DNA of 47,599 bases from CAYLLT01 sp964591605 (GTDB taxonomy: Bacteria > Planctomycetota > Phycisphaerae > UBA1845 > PWPN01): NCBI GenBank assembly GCA_964591605.1, contig CAZQEN010000008.1:1-47599 (forward strand), written 5' to 3'. This document shows positions 41,996-47,599 of the stretch, piece after piece; the first letter of the stretch is position 1, and each line of letters opens with the position of its first letter. The position numbers and the translations under genes are program-made. The notes under the pieces are model-generated. The model ran no database searches, had not been told where the DNA came from, and saw only the letters and a list, made by a program, of their open reading frames with translations.

Positions 41996-42025
41996 ATTCT
42001 ACCGGGTGATTCGTCAGAGTGTCAA
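41996..42025 (-). promoter_or_regulatory. Strong candidate promoter of the A2-B2 cassette
   Basis: Minus-strand TTGACA (42025-42020), 18-nt spacer and TAGAAT (42001-41996), near-consensus for sigma70. The leader is about 140 nt and ends with a TCCTCAGTTGAGGA dyad (41872-41885) just before the A2 start; a diverged copy of this leader end precedes A1. Confidence 0.6.
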
Positions 42026-42074
42026 CGGAATTCTTCGACTTCTGTCGATCTTCTGCGCTGGGGCACCGCGGCGG

Positions 42075-42491
42075 TTATGGACTGACCTGCCCGGCCGCTT
42101 CCGGCTGGTAGAGCACCTGCTCGATGCGCAGCCGGCGAGGCCCGCCAGGGGTCCGAAACTGGACGGTGTCGCCCGTCTTGTAGCCCAGAATGGCCGCACC
42201 GATCGGGGCGACCACCGAGATGCGTCCTTCGCCGGGGTCGGACTCCTCGGGGAAGACCAGGGTGACTTCCGTGGCCTCATCGTCGTTCAGGTCTCTGACC
42301 CGCACGCACGAGTGCATGGTGACCACGTCGGGGGCCACGTCCTGGGGGCTGACGATCCGGGCCCGTGTGAGTTCCTGCTGGAGGACACGGAGGTTGGCCA
42401 GGTCCCGGCCGTTGTGCCTTAAACCGACCTTGAGGAGTTCTTTGAGCTTCCTGGCGTCATTCTCGGTGATATGAATTCTTCTGCTTGCCAT
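42075..42491 (-). CDS. rnk: Rnk-like protein with GreA/GreB C-terminal domain
   Basis: A 138-residue RNA-polymerase-associated protein. A short N-terminal coiled coil (ENDARKLKELL, NLRVLQQELTRARIV) is followed by the FKBP-like GreA/GreB C-terminal domain: VTMHSCVRVRDLNDDEATEVTLVFPEE, RISVVAPIGAAILGYKTGD and QVLYQPEA. Rnk binds RNA polymerase but lacks the long Gre cleavage coiled coil. It neighbours an HPF-like gene on the same strand, 69 nt apart; both belong to stress or stationary-phase control. Confidence 0.88.
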   Translation of the reverse strand: MASRRIHITENDARKLKELLKVGLRHNGRDLANLRVLQQELTRARIVSPQDVAPDVVTMHSCVRVRDLNDDEATEVTLVFPEESDPGEGRISVVAPIGAAILGYKTGDTVQFRTPGGPRRLRIEQVLYQPEAAGQVSP

Positions 42492-42560
42492 GGTACTGCC
42501 CTTTATCTGATCCGGGCGGCTGGGTTGTTCGAGCCGATCGGATTGGCCTTGCCTCTGACT

Positions 42561-42974
42561 TCATGTTCGGCCGCCTGCCCCGTTCTCTCCTGCTCGGCCG
42601 ACTGCATCGTCGGCGCCGGACCCATCCGTGCGGCCGGCTCTCCCGATCCTGGGTGCCGGAGCCATCGGGTCCGCGCGCCGGCGGTAGAACTCGTCTTTGA
42701 CGCGTCTCACCAGCCGCCTGGCGGCGCCCCTCACGGCCGACTCGACATCTGTGCCGAGACCCTGGGCCGTGATCGTGCCGGAAGGGATCAGGGCTGCCTC
42801 GATCGCACACCGCACGTCGAGTCCGCCCCTGGGGCCGTTCACATCTTCAATGTAGACCCGCGCCTGCCTGATCCGGCACGTCCACGAGCCGAGCAGCAGG
42901 CGTAACCGTTCCTCCAGATCGTCGCGCCAGGAACCATCGAGCCCCATCCGGCGCGCAGTGATACACAGGCGCAT
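42561..42974 (-). CDS. Ribosome hibernation factor (HPF/RaiA)-like protein
   Basis: A 137-residue protein with the beta-alpha-beta-beta-beta-alpha pattern of HPF/RaiA: MRLCITARRMGLDGSWRDDL, RQARVYIEDVNGPRGGLDVR, then a basic helix (RGAARRLVRRVKDEFYRRR) and a Gly/Arg tail. Such proteins bind the 30S decoding region and inactivate ribosomes under stress. This short form lacks the C-terminal dimerisation domain of long HPF. I prefer the second ATG: GGGAG is 6 nt from it but touches the first ATG at 42980. Confidence 0.75.
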   Translation of the reverse strand: MRLCITARRMGLDGSWRDDLEERLRLLLGSWTCRIRQARVYIEDVNGPRGGLDVRCAIEAALIPSGTITAQGLGTDVESAVRGAARRLVRRVKDEFYRRRADPMAPAPRIGRAGRTDGSGADDAVGRAGENGAGGRT

Positions 42975-43060
42975 GTCCATCTCCCACCTCGTCCAACCGT
43001 TCTCGGCTGGCGTCCATCAGATATTACGTCACGAAAGCGAATAAGAAAGACAAGAAATCC

Positions 43061-43093
43061 CGAATTGACAATTCGATTATTTCGAATGATGAT
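43061..43093 (+). promoter_or_regulatory. Dyads and promoter in front of the LysR-type gene
   Basis: CGAATTGACAATTCG (43061-43075) is a 7-1-7 palindrome that overlaps a second dyad, ATTCG to CGAAT (43071-43087). TTGACA inside the first palindrome (43065-43070) is spaced 17 nt from GATGAT (43088-43093). The predicted transcript start then falls at or next to the ATG at 43100, which has no Shine-Dalgarno sequence, so the mRNA may be leaderless. Confidence 0.5.
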
Positions 43094-43099
43094 CGCAGC

Positions 43100-43999
43100 A
43101 TGGACTGGCTCAATTACCACCATCTGTTCTACTTCTGGACTGTGGCCCGGGAGGGCTCGATCACGGCCGCGTGCCGGCGATTGCTGCTGTCGCCGCCCAC
43201 CGTCTCGGCTCAGATCCGCGAGCTCGAGGAGGCTCTGGGCGAGAAGCTGTTCACGCGCTCAGGCCGGGGCCTGACCCTCACGGAGACCGGCCGGCTGGCC
43301 TTCCGCTATGCCGACGAGATTTTTTCCCTGGGGCGCGAGTTCGTGGACGCCATCCAGGGCCGGGTCGCCGGTGCGTCCATCCAGGTCAACGTGGGCATCA
43401 ATGACGTGCTGCCCAAGACGATTGCCTACCGGCTGATCGAGCCGGTGTTCACGCTCCCCGGGCCGGTGCGCATCCTGTGCATCCAGGGCACGCCCGCCCA
43501 GTTGCTCCCGCCGCTGGCGGTCCATGAGCTGGACCTGGTGCTCTCCGACGCACCGGTGAGCCCGGAAATCCGGGTTCGCGCCTCCAGTCACCTGCTGGGT
43601 GAGTCCGCGATCACGCTGTTTGCCGCCCCGCGTCTCGCGCGGCAGCTTCGCAGAGGTTTTCCCAGGTCGCTCGACGGCGCCCCGGCCCTGCTGCCCGCGC
43701 CGGGCGGGGCCATGCGCATTACGATGGAGAAGTGGTTCGAGTCGATCCGCGTACGGCCGCGGGTCGTGGCTCATTTCGAGGATGTCGCCCTCCTGAGCCT
43801 CTGCGGCCGGCATGGGCACGGCTTCTTTGCGGGGTACAGTGTCATCGAGGACGAACTGGCCCGCGACTATCAGGTGGAGCCCATCGGCAAGGTGCCCAAG
43901 TACCGGGCGCGGTTCTATGCCATCAGCCTGGAACGCCAGCTCAAACACCCGGCGGTGGTCGCCGTCATGCAGGCGGCCCGAACGAGGCTGTTTTCATGA
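43100..43999 (+). CDS. LysR-family regulator, NhaR-like
   Basis: A 299-residue LysR regulator. The start MDWLNYHHLFYFWTVAREGS closely resembles NhaR (INYNHLYYFWHVYKEGS). HTH: AACRRLLLSPPTVSAQIREL, followed by EEALGEKLFTRSGRGLTLTE and FRYADEIFSLG. The C-terminal substrate-binding domain spans residues 95-299 (NVGINDVLPKTIAYRLIEPV). NhaR responds to Na+ and activates antiporter or biofilm genes. No antiporter gene is near, so the target may be the divergent hpf-rnk pair or distant loci. Confidence 0.88.
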   Translation: MDWLNYHHLFYFWTVAREGSITAACRRLLLSPPTVSAQIRELEEALGEKLFTRSGRGLTLTETGRLAFRYADEIFSLGREFVDAIQGRVAGASIQVNVGINDVLPKTIAYRLIEPVFTLPGPVRILCIQGTPAQLLPPLAVHELDLVLSDAPVSPEIRVRASSHLLGESAITLFAAPRLARQLRRGFPRSLDGAPALLPAPGGAMRITMEKWFESIRVRPRVVAHFEDVALLSLCGRHGHGFFAGYSVIEDELARDYQVEPIGKVPKYRARFYAISLERQLKHPAVVAVMQAARTRLFS

Positions 44000-44026
44000 C
44001 CGCCGCCCCTTCCGCGAGATCGCCGT

Positions 44027-45562
44027 TCAGTCCGTGCAGTGGGGGTTGGCGGGGGTCTGGCCGCCGTAACAGCGCTGCATGACGGCGAAGTCGTTGGGGT
44101 CGAGGTCGCCGTCGGCGTCGAAGTCGACGGGGAGCTTGCCGGAGGGGTCGGCGGTCAGCGTGCAGCCGGGCGGGAGATTCTGCGGATCGTAAGGAACGGC
44201 AGCGCGGGTTGCGCAGGCGGCGAAGGCGGTGAGGTCGGCCTCGTCGACGAGGCCGTCGCGGACCACGTCGCCCGGCTGGCAGTTGACGGTCACGCCGCGG
44301 AACGTGGGCGTGTAGTCGGGGAAGACATTGGCGAGGTTCGGGTTCGCGAGCCGGAAGCGCACGATTTCCGCGAGCACATCGCGGAAGTCGATGGTGACTT
44401 CGAGGTCACGATTCTGGTAAAGCTGGCCGGGACTGAGGCCGGGCCACTGCGTGAGCACGCGGCCGCCGGCGATGTGGTTGCCGAGCACGAGCATGGCGTT
44501 GCCGTGGCCGTGGTCAGTGCCGATACTACCGTTCTCCAGCAAACGCCTCCCGAACTCGGACATGACCACGACGGTCACGTTGCGGCCGTTGCCGGCCCAC
44601 ATGTCGGCGTGAAACGCGGCCAGGCCGGCGGCGAGCGTGGTCATCAGGTTGGCCATGGTGCCGGTCTTGGTGCCCTGGTTGTTGTGCGTGTCCCAGCCGC
44701 CCACGTCAATGGCGACGGCCTCGACACCGACGTCGGCCTTGATGAGTGCGGCCGTCGATTTGATGGCCGTGCCGAAGCTGCCGCTGGGGTAGACCGCGCC
44801 GCCCGCGGGGACATAGCCGGCGAAGTCGATCGTGTTGAGCAGGTCGATGGTGGCCTGCGTGGTCTGGGCGGCGGCCTTGAGCGGATCGGCCACGAGGGCG
44901 TACATGTCGCCCAGGGCGTCGGTGCGGGCGGCGACGGTGGACGAGCTGCCGGTGAGGCCGAACGTGTCGAGGTTGGGGATCGGAAGGGAGAGCGGGCCGC
45001 CCTGGAGCGTGCGCTGCAGGCCGTAGGCGATGCCGATGCTGCGGAGCTGGGCGTTCGGGTTAATCGGCGGGGCGGTGGCCAGGTGCCGGCCGAGCCATCC
45101 GGTGTAGATCGTGTTGTCGCCGGGCTTGCCGTCTTCCATGAAGCGCTGGGCGTCAAAGTGCGAACGCGAGGGATCCGTCGAGCCGCAGGCGTGGACGATG
45201 AGCAGGTCGCCGTTGTTGTACGCGGGCAGAACGGCGGTCATGGCCGGAGGAAGGCCGAAGAAACCGTCGAGGTCGGTGGCCGCGAACGGGTCGCCGCTGT
45301 CGGGCTGCGGGATGGCCAGCGTGGGGCGGTTGGTATAGTACGCCGCCTCGCCGAATGGGACGCACATGGTGAGGCCGTCGGAAGCGCCGCGCAGGAAAAT
45401 GGAGATGATCACGTCGCGGTTTGAGCATTCCGACTCGGCCAGCACGATGCGCGGCAGCCAGGCCGGCGCGGCCAGAGCGGCCGTCGTGCCTCCGGCGGCG
45501 ATCAGAAACTGGCGGCGCGACAGTTCACGGTATTCTTCGCAGCCGGTGCATTCATGGGACAT
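44027..45562 (-). CDS. DUF1501 Tat-exported protein with dockerin-like tail
   Basis: A 511-residue protein exported by the Tat system (LSRRQFLIAAGGTTAALAAP). The DUF1501 domain belongs to the alkaline-phosphatase/sulfatase-like fold: VIISIFLRGASDGLTMCVPF, LLIVHACGSTDPSRSHFDAQ, AVAIDVGGWDTHNNQG, VVVMSEFGRRLLENGSIGTD and HGHGNAMLVLGNHIAGG. The last 85 residues carry two calcium-loop units ending FAVMQRCYGG and ANPHCTD, like the tail of the FGE-like protein. It pairs with DUF1800 upstream in the same operon, an arrangement very common in planctomycetes; the biochemical role is unknown. Confidence 0.92.
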   Translation of the reverse strand: MSHECTGCEEYRELSRRQFLIAAGGTTAALAAPAWLPRIVLAESECSNRDVIISIFLRGASDGLTMCVPFGEAAYYTNRPTLAIPQPDSGDPFAATDLDGFFGLPPAMTAVLPAYNNGDLLIVHACGSTDPSRSHFDAQRFMEDGKPGDNTIYTGWLGRHLATAPPINPNAQLRSIGIAYGLQRTLQGGPLSLPIPNLDTFGLTGSSSTVAARTDALGDMYALVADPLKAAAQTTQATIDLLNTIDFAGYVPAGGAVYPSGSFGTAIKSTAALIKADVGVEAVAIDVGGWDTHNNQGTKTGTMANLMTTLAAGLAAFHADMWAGNGRNVTVVVMSEFGRRLLENGSIGTDHGHGNAMLVLGNHIAGGRVLTQWPGLSPGQLYQNRDLEVTIDFRDVLAEIVRFRLANPNLANVFPDYTPTFRGVTVNCQPGDVVRDGLVDEADLTAFAACATRAAVPYDPQNLPPGCTLTADPSGKLPVDFDADGDLDPNDFAVMQRCYGGQTPANPHCTD

Positions 45563-45569
45563 GGGATTG

Positions 45570-45855
45570 GTCCGTTGTCAGTTGTCCGTTGTCAGTCGCT
45601 TAATGTTCGTTGTCCGTTATTCATTGCCTGCTCTCCGTGGTCTGCGTCCCATTCTGGTTTGCACCCCCTCTTCGTTTGCGGGGGTCGCATCGCTTGGGCC
45701 GCGGAGCGGCGAAAGGCAGTAGCCCACGGCGCAAGCCGTGGGGAACGGTGCGGCCGGGTTTTCAGCCCCGGATAACGCGTAAGAACCAGCGTAAACCTCT
45801 TCCGTCCCCGCCGGGTCTCGCAGGCAAACAACAAAGCACGAACAACAGTCAACAG
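45570..45855. repeat. Mixed repeats in the DUF1800-DUF1501 spacer
   Basis: The 309-nt spacer holds TTGTCAGTTGTCCGTTGTCA near the DUF1501 start, then GCCGCGGAGCGGCGAAAGGC with GTAGCCCACGGCGCAAGCC (45700-45740), a CAGCCCCGGATAACG unit, and an inverted CAACAAAGCACGAACAACAG remnant. The same families occur at 545-672 and 20430-20614. Confidence 0.75.
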
Positions 45856-45871
45856 ACAGAAACACCAACCA

Positions 45872-47398
45872 TCAGTACCACTGATATCCCGGCGACCCGA
45901 TCGCCAGGCCGACGGCCTCGCGGTGCCGCGTGGTCGGCGCGGCGTTGGGCAGCATGTAATCGCGGATGCGGTCGCGGTCGGCCTGGGCCATCGCACCGCC
46001 GAAGAGGCGGGCGTTAATGTGGTCGGCCTGGGCATCGGCGTTGTTGGCCACCTGATAGAAGAAACCGGTTGAATTCGCCGTCAGATCGACCGCGGTGCCG
46101 CTGACATTGCCGTTGACCAGCGAGGCTCCGAAGTTCCAGCGGGGCAGGATCAGGCCCACCCATGTTTCGAGCGTGTCGGGATAGCCGTCGGGCGGACTCC
46201 AGAAAAAGGGCATGTGACCGGCGGCGCTGAGGTTCGTGCGGATGCCGCTGCTCGTATTGATCGTCGCCGCCGTCGCCCGCAGGGCCGAAACAAACAGGTG
46301 GTATGGCCGTTTGTAGCGCGGGGGGGCGGTGGCGGGATCAACAGTGTTGAAGAACGTCCGGATCATTTCCTTGATGTCGCCGCCGGTGTTCGCATAAGTC
46401 GTCGCAACGGCATCGATGAGCGACTCGGGCGGGTTTTCACCGTAGAACCACCGGCACAACTTGCTCGATATGAATTGGGCCGTGCTGGGGTGATTCACGA
46501 GCATGTCCAGCACGGCCAGGCCGTCGTTGATGCCGCCGCCGGCGGGGATGACGACGCCCAGCACCGTCTTTTGCGCGTTGTCGTGCTGACCGGAGCTATA
46601 CCGGAATGTCCAGCGGAGCGCCTGCGTCGCGAACGTGGCTGGATAGAAGCCCCACCCGGTGAAGCAGCGGGCGACCTCCTGCACATCGGCCTGCGTATAG
46701 CCGCCCTCCACGCCCATGGTGTGCAGCTCCATGAGCTCGCGGGCGTAGTTCTCGTTGGGGTTGCCCACGACGCTCGTCGCGTTATCGAGGTAGTAGAGCA
46801 TTGCCGGGCTGTGGGCGCTGGCCGAGAGCAGAGCAGGGAACGTGCCCAGGGCGTGGGCGCGGATCACCTCGCGGTCGTCCACCGTTTTGAGCTTGTTGTC
46901 CAGGCCGTTGTTGATGTCGATGTTGAAATGGTCGGTCCAGAACTCGACCATGCGCTGGAAAAGCTGGCGCTTGCTGAAGACCGAGCGCAGGATCGTTGCT
47001 TCGATGAGCTCGTTGATCACCTGATTGTTGGTCAGCGTGGTGCTCACGAGTTCGTAGGGCTGCATGGCAATCGAGCTGTAGTTGGCGGCGATGCGGTTTT
47101 CGATGAGGCTGTCGTCGATCGCGGTATAGTTCAGGTGGTATTCGAGATAGCCCTGATAGCCGAGCGAATCGGCCAGCGACTGCTCCTCCGGCGTCCAGCC
47201 CATGGTGATGCGGTGGACGAGCCAACGGGTCGGCGAGAAGGGTACGTCGGCCCGGGCGTGGCGCGGCCGGGACAGCCATGAACCCAGGAGCGAGGCCGCG
47301 GCGATCAGGTCCCGGCGGGTGCGGCGGCGATTGGAATGTGTCGCATGCGGGGTGCGTACGCCCGCGGCGGCGCTGGTCGAAGGAGGGGCGGGGACCAT
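45872..47398 (-). CDS. DUF1800 exported protein
   Basis: A 508-residue DUF1800 protein. A twin-arginine-like leader (RRRTRRDLIAAASLLGSW) precedes the conserved domain: ATILRSVFSKRQLFQRMVEF, WTDHFNID, NPNENYARELMELHTMG, YTQADVQEVARCFTGWGF and HDNAQKTVLG; ISSKLCRWFYGENPP and RPYHLFVSALRA follow. The family occurs beside DUF1501, and the pair is probably co-exported. I start at MVPAPPSTS with GAGGG 7 nt upstream; the frame stays open to 47464. Function unknown. Confidence 0.92.
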   Translation of the reverse strand: MVPAPPSTSAAAGVRTPHATHSNRRRTRRDLIAAASLLGSWLSRPRHARADVPFSPTRWLVHRITMGWTPEEQSLADSLGYQGYLEYHLNYTAIDDSLIENRIAANYSSIAMQPYELVSTTLTNNQVINELIEATILRSVFSKRQLFQRMVEFWTDHFNIDINNGLDNKLKTVDDREVIRAHALGTFPALLSASAHSPAMLYYLDNATSVVGNPNENYARELMELHTMGVEGGYTQADVQEVARCFTGWGFYPATFATQALRWTFRYSSGQHDNAQKTVLGVVIPAGGGINDGLAVLDMLVNHPSTAQFISSKLCRWFYGENPPESLIDAVATTYANTGGDIKEMIRTFFNTVDPATAPPRYKRPYHLFVSALRATAATINTSSGIRTNLSAAGHMPFFWSPPDGYPDTLETWVGLILPRWNFGASLVNGNVSGTAVDLTANSTGFFYQVANNADAQADHINARLFGGAMAQADRDRIRDYMLPNAAPTTRHREAVGLAIGSPGYQWY

Positions 47399-47546
47399 CT
47401 TCGTACCCTCTGATGCCTGAATCTGACTGGCTGCGCCCGAACGACGATAGCCTGAACGCACCATTCTACCGGCTATTGCACGAATTCAACGCTGATTCTC
47501 GCGATCCCCAGGTGTCCGGGGTGCGTGAGGCCGAGAGATTGTGGTG

Positions 47547-47599
47547 TCCCGATGTATCGGGATCCCGCCTGCACGTGCAGCCGTCTGGGCTGCACGTGC
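47547..47599. repeat. Two hairpins at the right edge of the window
   Basis: TCCCGATGTATCGGGA (47547-47562) is a 7-2-7 dyad. GCACGTGCAGCC (47571-47582) and GGCTGCACGTGC (47588-47599) form a perfect 12-bp stem with a 5-nt loop. They lie upstream of the DUF1800 gene and look like further interspersed palindromes. Confidence 0.75.

Overview
The window is a high-GC fragment that looks like a Planctomycetota genome, probably Phycisphaerae-like. This is inferred from family content: a DUF1800/DUF1501 pair, a DUF1080 protein, a PEP-CTERM hydrolase, a MoxR-DUF58-TgpA operon, an FGE-like protein and a DUF1501 protein that share a dockerin-like C-terminal tail, lipoproteins full of TSP3 calcium repeats, and many families of short palindromic repeats. 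It appears to be a draft assembly: there is a 10-N gap at 12133-12142 and a 100-N gap at 23716-23815. The second gap is flanked by identical 55-bp copies, so it is almost certainly an unmerged contig overlap.

Layout. 1-4342 (minus) is the F-type ATP synthase operon, atpZ-atpI-atpB-atpE-atpF-atpH-atpA, with atpA cut by the window edge. Its three wide internal spacers each hold a different repeat family. 4812-6257 is a secreted PEP-CTERM alpha/beta hydrolase, overlapping tail-to-tail with a cobalamin-binding-domain protein. 7307-11840 (minus) is moxR-DUF58-tgpA. 12339-16147 holds a DUF1080 protein, a GntR/YtrA regulator with an SPFH membrane protein, and tsaD carrying a repeat-derived insert. 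16225-18382 has a large nested palindrome, a SnoaL-like protein, and a lower-GC accessory patch: a PD-(D/E)XK-like protein and a coupled micro-gene pair. 18820-26918 carries a UROD-family protein, a UvrD-type helicase, an RluA-type pseudouridine synthase, a sugar isomerase-like TIM barrel and an MFS transporter, with repeat clusters between them. 26973-41848 (minus) is the most unusual part. 42075-43999 has rnk, an HPF-like protein and a divergent NhaR-like LysR regulator. 44027-47398 (minus) is DUF1800-DUF1501.

The central find is a tandemly duplicated two-gene cassette on the minus strand, read in the order A2-B2-A1-B1. Each A gene encodes a lipoprotein ending in 13-16 perfect 13-residue TSP3-type repeats. 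Each B gene encodes a giant lipoprotein of 1683 or 1488 residues: a lipobox, Ig-like (Big_5/SbsA type) domains, then a segment that resembles the calcium-binding and oligomerisation/pore domains of anthrax protective antigen and other binary-toxin B components, then further TSP3 repeats and a diverged C-terminal domain. No enzymatic toxin component is visible nearby. A surface calcium-dependent assembly or pore/adhesin system is therefore a hypothesis. The A1-B1 spacer carries a 187-nt palindrome-containing segment that is absent from the A2-B2 spacer, so the two cassettes record a rearrangement after duplication.

A second theme is how deeply short repeats have entered transcribed and coding sequence. 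A palindrome of about 69 bp sits in frame inside the FGE-like gene, flanked by a 6-bp direct repeat. A tandem-repeat insert lies inside the universally conserved tsaD, and a repeat supplies the stop codon of atpB.
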